DNA of 64,000 nt, from positions 25,462 through 89,461 of the forward strand of contig JAKQBN010000013.1 of the NCBI GenBank assembly GCA_029559475.1, in the 5' to 3' direction. The notes under the pieces are model-generated. The model saw only the letters and a list, made by a program, of their open reading frames with translations, was not told the DNA's origin and did not search any database. The position numbers and the translations under genes are program-made. The stretch is from a bacterium (lineage in GTDB: Bacteria > UBA4055). Positions 17,374 through 25,048 of the stretch are shown piece after piece. Each line of letters starts with the position of its first letter. The first letter of the stretch is position 1.

Positions 17374-18465
17374 TTAATTTTTATTTTCTTCGGTGAAGAT
17401 CCTGACGCTTGTTCCGTCTGACAGTGATTCGATACCTGAGGTTATTAATGTTTCGCCCGGTTCGAGCCCGGTTGTTATAACGACGCGGTTACCGTATTTT
17501 TTACCTATGGAGATCTCTTTCTTTACGGCTTTATAATTAGCGCTAACGGTATATACATAATACTTTCCGTATTCTTCTATAATGTTGTCAAAATCCGTAT
17601 AAATAACATTTTCCAGCTTAGATGACTCGATCTGCCCCCGCACTATCATGCCCGGCAGAAGTTCTTTTCCGGGGTTCTCTATAATTATTTCGACAGGATA
17701 GTTACCTGTCGCGTCCGGTTTCTTACCTATACCTGTAACGGTCCCGTGTACCGATTTTTCGTTGCCGTTTTGGAAAACTATTACATTATTCCCGTTTTTA
17801 ACAGAAACAACATCATTCTCGGTTATGCCTGTCTTTATTAACAACTTTGAACAGTCTATTATTGAAGCTACTGCCTGCCCTGTAGCTACGAACTGACCTT
17901 CTTTGATGTTGATCTGTGCTATTGAACCGTCAACAGGCGATATGAATTTTGAATTCTCGAAGTTTATTCTCGCACGTTCAAGACCTGCTCTAGCCGCCTC
18001 GACCGAAGCCTCAGCTTTTTTTAATGAACTTTCAGAATTTGTGAGTTCGAATTTTGACACTTTGTCAGTTTCGTAGAGTTTTCTGGAAGCTTCTGTTTTT
18101 ATTCTTACAGCGTCGAGATTAGCCTCTGCGGATTTTAGCTCGGACGCCGTCTGGTCGTAAGTGATCCTATAATTTTCGGAGTCAAGGTAAGCTATGGCTT
18201 CGCCTTTACTTATTCTCTCCCCGAGATTTTTTTCTATCGTTCTTACTTTTCCTGCGACTTCACTGTAATAAACTATATCGGTTATTCCTTCTAGTTTTCC
18301 TGTTATTTCAGCGTAAAGCTGAAGAGGTTTCTGCTGTACTGTCTCTGTTTTTACAGAGGGGATCGTGTTATCCGGCGAATTATCCTGCTTTTTTGACTTG
18401 TCATCTGTTTTCGTGCAAGACAGAATTAATAACACAGTTAAAATTATCATCACATATTTTTTCAT
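17374..18465 (-). CDS. RND efflux periplasmic adaptor (membrane fusion protein)
   Basis: 363 aa lipoprotein: MKKYVMIILTVLLILSCTK contains the lipobox LLILSC. Order of parts: beta-barrel/lipoyl strand GKVRTIEKNLGERISKGEAI, an alpha-helical hairpin at about residues 95-165 (coiled coil AEANLDAVRIKTEAS..., KKAEASVEAARAGLERAR), the second lipoyl half FISPVDGSIAQINIKEGQF, then the barrel and membrane-proximal domains (GIGKKPDATGNYPVEIII; VITTGLEPGETLITSG). This is the normal HlyD/AcrA layout. It links the inner-membrane permease of the next gene to an outer-membrane channel. It is the first gene of the two-gene minus-strand operon. Confidence 0.92.
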   Translation of the reverse strand: MKKYVMIILTVLLILSCTKTDDKSKKQDNSPDNTIPSVKTETVQQKPLQLYAEITGKLEGITDIVYYSEVAGKVRTIEKNLGERISKGEAIAYLDSENYRITYDQTASELKSAEANLDAVRIKTEASRKLYETDKVSKFELTNSESSLKKAEASVEAARAGLERARINFENSKFISPVDGSIAQINIKEGQFVATGQAVASIIDCSKLLIKTGITENDVVSVKNGNNVIVFQNGNEKSVHGTVTGIGKKPDATGNYPVEIIIENPGKELLPGMIVRGQIESSKLENVIYTDFDNIIEEYGKYYVYTVSANYKAVKKEISIGKKYGNRVVITTGLEPGETLITSGIESLSDGTSVRIFTEENKN

Positions 18466-18560
18466 TTTATCACCCTAAATTTAAATATTTTTTTCCCGGT
18501 TTTAATTCTTTTTGTGTTAACGTTGAATTATGCAATTAATTTTAACGAATTTCAATATAA

Positions 18561-19193
18561 TTATATTGCCGCAAAAGCCCTTACTGGCGAACCGTCAGCA
18601 TTCTCTATCTTTAAAGGTATGCAGTAGAAATCGAACAATCCGGCAGGTAACTTATATAGACCCTTGAGATTCTCGATAATGCATATATCCTTCGATAGAA
18701 TGATCTTATGAAGTTTCATATCAGTTGAAGTTACAGGATCAATAGAGATATAATCTAACCCGATAGCCTTCAATCTGAATTTTGTCAGCCTTTCCGCGGC
18801 TTCTTCTGTAAGTACCGGATAACTTTCTAGATAGCTTTTCTTATTCCACTTTTTGCTCCAGCCTGAATTGAAAAGAACGAAATCTGCTTTTAAGATCAGT
18901 TTCTCGAATTCATTAATAAATCCTGCTGTTATTTCTTTTTCTTTAGAGCAGTTAATGCATACAGCTTTCCCGATAAAATTGCTTATCGGAAATTTATCGA
19001 GCGTTCTCCCTTCTTTAATCATGTGGTAAGGAGCGTCAATATGTGTACCGTTGTGGGTAATTGTTTTAAGCTCCAGTACCGCATAGCCTGTCTTTTCATG
19101 TGTATCCGCCTTTCTCAGACTGACTTTCGGGCTGCCGGGATATACATTGATCTTTTCATTCATAGTATGGGTAAGGTCTATAATCTTTTTCAT
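18561..19193 (-). CDS. Cyclase-family metal hydrolase (kynurenine formamidase-like)
   Basis: About 210 aa from the chosen start MKKIIDLTHTMNEKINVYPG; the track's 12-residue extension (start 19229) has no match in the family. The metal motif HNGTHIDAPYH (HxGTHxDxPxH) and GLDYISIDPV are clear signatures of the KynB/isatin hydrolase/cyclase superfamily (Mn or Zn amidohydrolases). With no tryptophan-degradation genes nearby, kynurenine specificity is unsupported; an amidase or formamidase of unknown substrate is the safer call. Divergent from the DTW gene; their starts are about 100 bases apart. Confidence 0.85.
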   Translation of the reverse strand: MKKIIDLTHTMNEKINVYPGSPKVSLRKADTHEKTGYAVLELKTITHNGTHIDAPYHMIKEGRTLDKFPISNFIGKAVCINCSKEKEITAGFINEFEKLILKADFVLFNSGWSKKWNKKSYLESYPVLTEEAAERLTKFRLKAIGLDYISIDPVTSTDMKLHKIILSKDICIIENLKGLYKLPAGLFDFYCIPLKIENADGSPVRAFAAI

Positions 19194-19296
19194 AGCTTTT
19201 CCTGTTATAATCCGCACAAATATAATCATGTTTTATGACTTTGAAAAGCTTATTTTTAGTTCTATATTTAACAGGTTGAATTATAAAGAGCTGAAA

Positions 19297-19887
19297 ATGT
19301 CGCATAATAAACATAGAGCTGAAAAATGTCCTCACTGTAGACTTTTTAAAGCTATATGCATCTGCGGAGATATTAAAGTTTACAGCCTTAGAACCCGTGT
19401 GACCCTGATGATGCATGTGAAGGAGGTTAAACGTGCGACCAACACCGGGAAATTAGCCTCATTGATGCTTTCCAACAGCTCAACTGTGCTTATCGGCGAA
19501 CCGGACAGACCTGCTAAAAGAGACGATATTGTGCTTGATGGATATGAAAACCTTGTTCTTTATCCGAACGCTACGCAGATTATCGAAAGATCATTTCTCG
19601 ATACACTTGAAAAGCCTGTGAATCTGATCGTTCTTGACGGCAATTATAATCAGGCCGGTAAAATGTTCCGTTCAGAGATAATTGAAGGCGTAAAAAGGGT
19701 CAGACTTCCTGCCGGACAGAAAAGCGATTATGAGATCCGCAAATCACGAAATATTGAAAGGATCTCGACCATTGAGGCTATCGTTAATGCGATAGAGATC
19801 ATTGAGAACGGTCCGTGCGTCGATCATATCCGCAGGATATTTCTTAAAATGGTCAATGACCTGCAGACCAAGACCGGCATGTTTTAG
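19297..19887 (+). CDS. DTW-domain protein (TapT/YfiP-like), altered DTW motif
   Basis: About 196 aa from MSHNKHRAEKCPHC; an upstream ATG at 19228 is possible but adds residues unlike the family. Four cysteines (CPHC ... ICIC) form the N-terminal zinc site, followed by MHVKEVKRATNTGKLA, VLYPNA and KSRNIERISTIEAI. The family uses SAM to add 3-amino-3-carboxypropyl to uridine in tRNA (acp3U47 in E. coli). The name-giving 'D.TW' region reads LDGNYNQAGKM here where TapT has LDGTW.QA.KM: Thr-Trp is replaced by Asn-Tyr. Substrate range or activity could differ. The gene is single and converges on the malic enzyme operon. Confidence 0.82.
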   Translation: MSHNKHRAEKCPHCRLFKAICICGDIKVYSLRTRVTLMMHVKEVKRATNTGKLASLMLSNSSTVLIGEPDRPAKRDDIVLDGYENLVLYPNATQIIERSFLDTLEKPVNLIVLDGNYNQAGKMFRSEIIEGVKRVRLPAGQKSDYEIRKSRNIERISTIEAIVNAIEIIENGPCVDHIRRIFLKMVNDLQTKTGMF

Positions 19888-19947
19888 CTTATACTTATCA
19901 ATAAAAACCAGTATTTCTTAGCCTGTCATCATTCATCGAGAAGCGAA

Positions 19948-20039
19948 ATCCGTTTACCGTCTTTGCCCGCATGTACGATACCAGCTCCATAATAGCGATT
20001 TAAAGGATGAAGCAGGATGAGCTTAGAGATGAAGTTATG
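19948..20039 (+). repeat. Intergenic repeat copy A
   Basis: This 92-base stretch between the DTW gene and the malic enzyme gene aligns with the reverse complement of 41349-41441. The last 81 bases align without a gap and about six in ten match by eye, including exact blocks AATAGCGAT and GATGAAGCAGG at the same 6-base spacing. No open reading frame is shared. It may be a degenerate mobile repeat or a structured element. The remaining bases of the 178-base gap show nothing recognisable. Confidence 0.55.
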
Positions 20040-20065
20040 ATTAGCTTTTCTGCTCAAATAAAATT

Positions 20066-21517
20066 CTAAACTTGTCTTATAGCTTTATCGAGAGCGTCCT
20101 GAAGCATGGATTCTTCGGGTGTTCTTATAAAACCGTTATCCGTCAGTGACTTCGTCAAATTTCTTGAATATTCAATATCGGCTTTAGCCTTATTATAGGC
20201 TTCCTGCCATGAAATTTGCACCCTCGCGACCCCGTCTTTTATCGCCTGAACAGCCACATCGGCGGCCTCTATCGGAAAGACATCCGCCTCATCCATGGTC
20301 GGAACGATATTTTCGGGATCGATCCCTCTCTTTTCGGCATAATCAGCCAACGAATGGGCAGCCGCGATAGCCATGTTGTCCGTGATCTTTCTTGCTCTGA
20401 TAAGAAGAGCACCTTTGAGTATACCGGGAAATCCGATCGAATTATTCACCTGGTTAGGAAAATCACCTCTGCCTGTCGCCACGATAAAAGCACCGGCTTC
20501 TTTAGCGGCATAAGGATAAATTTCAGGCACGGGGTTCGCGCATGAAAAAACGATAGCTTTATCTGCCATAGAAGCTATCCATTCCTTTTTTACAGTATCA
20601 GGGCCCGGTGTCGAAAGCGCAATGAGCGCATCCGCGCCCTTCATAGCTTCTTCTATGGTCAATATCTGATCTTTATTTGTTGACTTGCAGAGTTCCCATT
20701 TCCTGTAATATCTATTGTCCGCTTCAATGTCCGCTCGGCCTTTGTGAAGTGATCCCTTAGAATCGAATATGATAATTTTACCGGGATCGCCGCCGTCCGT
20801 GATTATCAGACGGGCAATCGTCGTGTTCGAGGCTCCGGCGCCTAAAAGAACGATCCTCGCGTCGCCAAGTTTTTTTCCGGCGAGCTTAAGCGCATTGATC
20901 AGTCCGGCCAGTGTAACGCTCGCCGTTCCCTGCGCGTCGTCGTGCCAGACGGGTATTTCGCATTCTTCGCGGAGCACATCCAGCACTTTAAAGCAGTTCG
21001 GCTGGGAAATATCCTCCAGATTGACCGCTCCGAAAGAATGCTGAAGCATTTTAACGAAATCTATTATCCTGTCCGGATCGTTCTTTCCGTTCTTCCCTCT
21101 GCTGTCGATGCAGAGAGGAACTGCGTCCACGCCGCCCAGGTATTTCATCAGAAAGGCTTTGCCTTCCATAACACCGAGGCCCCCGGGCGGTGTGCAGTCG
21201 CCGTCGCCGAGAACGCGTGTCGAATCACTTACGACAGCAACGAGATTCCCGCGATTAGAAAGATCGAAAGACGCATCATTATCATCCCTTATATCTGTTG
21301 ATACTTTCGACACACCGGGAGTATAATAAACATTGAACCAGTTGAAACCGAAAACACCGGCTTTGGGAACCGTCTGTATCTTCCCCTGATAGAATTTGTG
21401 GACAGAAACCGAAAGTTCTTTTAAAAACAATGTTTTCGCTTTAGCGATCTGATCCTGCGAAAAATCATCGGGAAAGGCTTTATCCAGATTGGATAGATCG
21501 GTTTTTATCTTCTCCAT
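20066..21517 (-). CDS. Malic enzyme (malate dehydrogenase, oxaloacetate-decarboxylating)
   Basis: 483 aa, the single-domain prokaryotic type without a phosphotransacetylase tail. Seen: the catalytic Tyr region WFNVYYTPGVSKVS, the PPGGLGVMEGKAFLMKYLGG block, the metal-binding WHDDAQGTASVTLAGL, and the nucleotide fold VLLGAGASNTTIARLI. It converts malate to pyruvate and CO2 with NAD(P) reduction, or the reverse. The start overlaps the end of the fumarase beta gene by 13 bases, so it is translated as part of the EamA-fumarase operon. The chain fumarate to malate to pyruvate is thus encoded by three consecutive genes. Confidence 0.93.
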   Translation of the reverse strand: MEKIKTDLSNLDKAFPDDFSQDQIAKAKTLFLKELSVSVHKFYQGKIQTVPKAGVFGFNWFNVYYTPGVSKVSTDIRDDNDASFDLSNRGNLVAVVSDSTRVLGDGDCTPPGGLGVMEGKAFLMKYLGGVDAVPLCIDSRGKNGKNDPDRIIDFVKMLQHSFGAVNLEDISQPNCFKVLDVLREECEIPVWHDDAQGTASVTLAGLINALKLAGKKLGDARIVLLGAGASNTTIARLIITDGGDPGKIIIFDSKGSLHKGRADIEADNRYYRKWELCKSTNKDQILTIEEAMKGADALIALSTPGPDTVKKEWIASMADKAIVFSCANPVPEIYPYAAKEAGAFIVATGRGDFPNQVNNSIGFPGILKGALLIRARKITDNMAIAAAHSLADYAEKRGIDPENIVPTMDEADVFPIEAADVAVQAIKDGVARVQISWQEAYNKAKADIEYSRNLTKSLTDNGFIRTPEESMLQDALDKAIRQV

Positions 21518-22056
21518 TGCTCAATACCCCTTACAAAAATATCGTTGCCGTAAATGTCGTTGGCCACTATACATGGAAAATTCTCGACTTCCAGTATCCT
21601 GACAGCTTCGTGACCGAGCTCCTCAAAAGCTATTACTGTTGATTTCTTAATTGCAGAAGTCAGAACGACTGCCGCTCCGCCGACCGCGACAAGATAAACA
21701 GCCTTGTGCTTTTTCATGGACTCTATCACTGCCCTGTCCCTCTGCCCTTTTCCTATAGTTGCTTTCAGCCCTTTTTCGATAAGCTGTGGTGTGTACGGAT
21801 CCAGCCTGTAACTTGAAGTCGGACCTGCCGATCCTATGACCCTTCCTTCCGGTTCGGGTGTCGGTCCTGTATAATAAATTATCTGGCCTCTAACATTGAA
21901 AGGCAGTTTTTCATTTTTTATCATCATATATAAAAATCTTTTATGAGCTTCGTCTCTCATGGCGTAAATAGTGCCGGATATAAATACTTTATCCCCTGCT
22001 TTAAGTTCACTCAGCACATTCAGTCTGAGCGGAGCTTTTAAGTAATGCGTTTTGAT
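21505..22056 (-). CDS. Class I fumarate hydratase, beta subunit (likely ATC start)
   Basis: Swivelling C-terminal half of Fe-S fumarase/tartrate dehydratase (GTIYAMRDEAHKRF, GSAGPTSSYRLDPYTPQLIE, IGKGQRD). The track starts at GTG 22017, but conserved N-terminal residues KTHYLKAPL lie upstream in frame, and an excellent ribosome-binding site AGGAGG sits 6 bases before an ATC codon at 22056. There is no ATG, GTG or TTG start between that site and the GTG, and the GTG has no ribosome-binding site. I therefore place the start at ATC (183 aa). The alternatives are the shorter GTG form or a base error in ATG. It forms the holoenzyme with the alpha subunit just upstream. Confidence 0.85.
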   Translation of the reverse strand: MKTHYLKAPLRLNVLSELKAGDKVFISGTIYAMRDEAHKRFLYMMIKNEKLPFNVRGQIIYYTGPTPEPEGRVIGSAGPTSSYRLDPYTPQLIEKGLKATIGKGQRDRAVIESMKKHKAVYLVAVGGAAVVLTSAIKKSTVIAFEELGHEAVRILEVENFPCIVANDIYGNDIFVRGIEQWRR

Positions 22057-22066
22057 CTTATACCTC

Positions 22067-22912
22067 CTACAGGATTATCGTTTTGTGCCTGTTCGCGTGA
22101 CATTGAATATTCACTGCGACGGGCAGACTTGCGATGTGACATGGCTCGATCATTATATGAACTGAAAGAGCTGTAATTGTTCCTCCAAGTCCCATCGGTC
22201 CGATTCCGAGTCTGTTTATATCTTTTAGTAGCTCTTTTTCAAGTTGAGCCCAGTTTGGATCTTTATTCGGTTTTCCGGTTTCTCTCAGAAGAGCTTTCTT
22301 TGACAATATCGCGCATCTTTCCAGATTACCGCCTACTCCGACTCCAACAATGATCGGAGGGCACGGCCTTCCTCCCGAGCCTCTTACTTTTTCCAGAACG
22401 AAGTTTTTTATCTCCTTAAGTCCGTCAGAAGCCCTGAGCATCCTTACCTCGCTCATGTTCTCGGCTCCGCTACCTTTAGGCATAACCGTCAGTGATAATT
22501 TATTCCCAGGAACGATATCGGTGTGAATTATCGCAGGCGTATTATCGTTCGTGTTCAGTCTTTTGAATACGGGATCGGATATCACTGATTTTCTTAGGTA
22601 TCCTTCAGTATATCCCTGCCTTACTCCCTCGTTAACGGCTTCAGAAAAGATCCCTCCTGTTATGTGTAAGTCCTGACCTATTTCAGCGAATACTACTGCT
22701 ATTCCCGTATCCTGACAGACAGGCATTTTTTCTTTTTTCGCCATTTCTTGATTTTTTATAATTACTGATAGCACTTCTTTTCCTATATCCGACTGCTCTT
22801 CCTCAAAAGCTTTTTTGATCCTGTCTTTCAGGTCGGTCGTTGTGGAATAATTAGCTTCAATACAAAGATTTTTTACCGCTTTTATGATCTCTTCAGTTTT
22901 TATTTCACGCAT
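22067..22912 (-). CDS. Class I fumarate hydratase, alpha subunit
   Basis: 281 aa. N-terminal catalytic half of the two-subunit Fe-S fumarase (fumarate + water to malate). The three cluster cysteines are in MPVCQDTGIAVVFAEIG, GGNLERCAILSKKALLRE and MIEPCHIASLPVAVN. SGGRPCPPIIVGVGVGG and GPMGLGGTITALSVHI are typical blocks. Oxygen-sensitive 4Fe-4S enzymes of this class suit an anaerobe. The stop TAG lies only 10 bases before the beta-subunit start, and the 5' end overlaps the EamA gene by 13 bases. L-tartrate dehydratase is the main alternative; the neighbouring malic enzyme favours fumarase. Confidence 0.9.
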   Translation of the reverse strand: MREIKTEEIIKAVKNLCIEANYSTTTDLKDRIKKAFEEEQSDIGKEVLSVIIKNQEMAKKEKMPVCQDTGIAVVFAEIGQDLHITGGIFSEAVNEGVRQGYTEGYLRKSVISDPVFKRLNTNDNTPAIIHTDIVPGNKLSLTVMPKGSGAENMSEVRMLRASDGLKEIKNFVLEKVRGSGGRPCPPIIVGVGVGGNLERCAILSKKALLRETGKPNKDPNWAQLEKELLKDINRLGIGPMGLGGTITALSVHIMIEPCHIASLPVAVNIQCHANRHKTIIL

Positions 22913-23796
22913 TCAGGCTCCGCTTTATTTGACGGTTTTGCTTTTAGTATTAAATAACTCCCCGCAGCAGACAGCATAAGTCCGACATAAAAGTTCGCTC
23001 TTACGGGCTGAGAAATGATAATGTAGTATAAAAGAGCTGCTACGGCCGGTTTGAATAAAAATATCAGCGATGAGGCGACAGGTCCCATTTTTTTAATCGC
23101 TGTTAAAAAAGTAATGTAACTTATTCCAGTCACGAAAATTCCGAGATATAGAATTTTTAATACTCTGATACCTGAATCGAAGATCACGGGCGACACATCA
23201 GCTGAACCTTTGATAAGAAAATAGATCATTATAAAAATAAGTCCGAAGAAGAAAGACCCGATGTTGACTGTCATAGGCTTATACTTTGCCACTGCATCCC
23301 TGTTGAGGATAGTAAAATATGCAAAAGAAACCGCCCCCGCCAAAGCAAACAGTGCGCCGGTCTCGAATCTGATACTGTTAAAATCCTTTATCAGAACTGC
23401 CGATAATCCAATGATACCGAGTATAAAGCCTGATACTTTCCGGTATGATAGTATCTCGTGCTTCATTATTAAAGAAATTATGTAAACAAAGATGGGATTG
23501 GATGATATTATCAGCGCTACCACGGCAGGGTCAGCATATTTAATGGCATACTGAAGCATTGTCATCGAAAAAAATATGTTAATAAAACCTAGAACTGCAT
23601 AAGAGCCATAATCCCGGATCCCGGGTTTCTTAAGATCTTTAATATCTCCCGTGATCACTGCATATAAAACAATTCCTGCCAGACCGATAAAAAATCTTAT
23701 AAAAGTCATTTCAAAAGGTCCGAGGTAATTCATAAGATCCTTTGAAACGACCTCGATCGAACTGAAGAAAATTAAAGTGATGACAAAATAAAGCAA
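22900..23796 (-). CDS. EamA-family (DMT) transporter
   Basis: 298 aa with about ten hydrophobic helices in two EamA repeats (LIFFSSIEVVSKDLMNYLGPFEMTFIRFF..., AVLGFINIFFSM; second half GALFALAGAVSFAYFTILNRD, then PVASSLIFLFKPAVAALLYY). DMT exporters usually move amino acids or metabolites across the inner membrane; the cargo is unknown, but co-transcription with fumarase and malic enzyme hints at an organic-acid or amino-acid link. The start is TTG, strongly supported by AAGGAG five bases upstream, with a consensus promoter further up. It is the first gene of the operon. Confidence 0.88.
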   Translation of the reverse strand: MLYFVITLIFFSSIEVVSKDLMNYLGPFEMTFIRFFIGLAGIVLYAVITGDIKDLKKPGIRDYGSYAVLGFINIFFSMTMLQYAIKYADPAVVALIISSNPIFVYIISLIMKHEILSYRKVSGFILGIIGLSAVLIKDFNSIRFETGALFALAGAVSFAYFTILNRDAVAKYKPMTVNIGSFFFGLIFIMIYFLIKGSADVSPVIFDSGIRVLKILYLGIFVTGISYITFLTAIKKMGPVASSLIFLFKPAVAALLYYIIISQPVRANFYVGLMLSAAGSYLILKAKPSNKAEPECVK

Positions 23797-23839
23797 GTGT
23801 ACTCCTTATCATCGAGTAAACGAGGAAGTTAAGATTTTA

Positions 23840-23868
23840 ATTGTATTAATTCAATAGCGATATGACAA
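23840..23868 (-). promoter_or_regulatory. Promoter of the EamA-fumarase-malic enzyme operon
   Basis: On the minus strand TTGTCA, a 17-base spacer and TACAAT end 44 bases before the TTG start codon of the EamA gene. Both boxes differ from consensus at one position. Confidence 0.7.
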
Positions 23869-24028
23869 CTTTTTTTCTTATTTTGATCTAACTTATAAAA
23901 AACGGAAATAACAATGAATCTGACCAAATCAATAAACAATAAAATGATAGCCGGCATCAGAAGAATAAATCAAGCCTGCAGTTGAAATCCAGAGTTTTTT
24001 CTTTCTGTTCTTTAGATAAAATAATATC

Positions 24029-24057
24029 TTGACTAAAATATACAAAAAAATTATTTT
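24029..24057 (+). promoter_or_regulatory. Probable promoter of ptb-buk
   Basis: TTGACT, a 17-base AT-only spacer apart from one C, and TATTTT end 51 bases before the ptb ATG. Confidence 0.5.
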
Positions 24058-24108
24058 TGAGAACTTTCAGTACGAATTGAAATAATTAATTAAAAATAAG
24101 GGGAGATC

Positions 24109-25014
24109 ATGCCTGTTACAAAACTTGAACAAATGTTCGAAATCCTGAAGTCAAAACCTAAAAAAAGACTCGTTGCCGCTTATGCAATTGATTCTCATAC
24201 TATAGAAGCCGTTAACGCAGCGGTCGATCTCGGTATAGTAGAAGGAACACTTGTCGGATCTAAAGCTGAGATAGAAAAAGTCTGTAAGGCTGAAAAGATA
24301 GACATAAGTAAATTTCAGATCGTGGATGAGGCTGATGAAATGAAAGCGACACAGAAAGCTGTTGCTATCATAAATGAAGGTAAAGCAGATTTTATCATGA
24401 AAGGTCTCGTCAGCACCGATAAATATATGAGAGCCATACTTGACAAGGAAAAAGGACTGATGCCTCCAAAAGCGATTCTCAGCCATGTAACAGTTGTAGA
24501 AGTTCCTACGTACCCGAAACTCCTTATCGTCAGCGACGTAGCAATAATACCTGCTCCGGATCTTCCCCAGAAAATAGCGATAACCAATTACGTTATAAAT
24601 ACTGCCGGCGTGCTCGGAATTGAAAAACCGAAAGTAGCTATGATCGCCGCAACAGAACAGATGTCTGCCGGAATGCCTGCCTGTGTTGACGCGGCAATAA
24701 TATCCAAAATGTGCGACCGCGGACAGATTAAGAACGCTTTCGTTGACGGGCCGCTTGCAATGGACGTAGCTATAGATGCAGAAAGCGTGAAGATAAAGAA
24801 ACTTGTAAGCCCTGTCGCAGGTGATGCCGACTGTCTCGTTTTCCCGAATATCGAATCAGGTAACGTGTTCTTCAAAACCTGTACGAAATTTGCGGGCGGA
24901 GAACTTGCGGCTGTTGTCGTAGGCGCTAAATGCCCGGCGGTATTAACTTCCAGAGGCGACAGCTCGAAAACGAAAACTTATTCGATCGCGCTTGCCTGCA
25001 TGATGTCAAAATAA
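24109..25014 (+). CDS. ptb: Phosphate butyryltransferase
   Basis: 301 aa, normal for Ptb. Family blocks seen: GKADFIMKGLVSTDKYMRAIL, SHVTVVEVPTYPKLLIVSDV, AAVPxM-like ATEQMSAGMPACVDAAIISK, RGQIKNAFVDGPLAMDVAID, DADCLVFPNIESGNVFFK and the ending VLTSRGDSSKTKTYSIALA. It converts butyryl-CoA (or another short acyl-CoA) and phosphate to acyl-phosphate and CoA. GGGGAGATC precedes the ATG. Butyrate kinase follows after 34 bases, giving a two-gene ATP-yielding module. Branched-chain acyl-CoAs from amino-acid fermentation are equally possible substrates. Confidence 0.93.
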   Translation: MPVTKLEQMFEILKSKPKKRLVAAYAIDSHTIEAVNAAVDLGIVEGTLVGSKAEIEKVCKAEKIDISKFQIVDEADEMKATQKAVAIINEGKADFIMKGLVSTDKYMRAILDKEKGLMPPKAILSHVTVVEVPTYPKLLIVSDVAIIPAPDLPQKIAITNYVINTAGVLGIEKPKVAMIAATEQMSAGMPACVDAAIISKMCDRGQIKNAFVDGPLAMDVAIDAESVKIKKLVSPVAGDADCLVFPNIESGNVFFKTCTKFAGGELAAVVVGAKCPAVLTSRGDSSKTKTYSIALACMMSK

Positions 25015-25048
25015 ATATTAATATTAACATAAAAAAACGGAGTGAGAG

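Larger units (their letters stand above)
23797..24108. promoter_or_regulatory. Divergent promoter region between the EamA operon and ptb-buk
   Basis: A 312-base AT-rich gap without a credible gene. It holds a minus-strand promoter (TTGTCA-17-TACAAT at 23840-23868) for EamA-fumarase-malic enzyme and a plus-strand candidate (TTGACT-17-TATTTT at 24029-24057) for ptb-buk. I see nothing else in the middle 160 bases. Confidence 0.6.
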
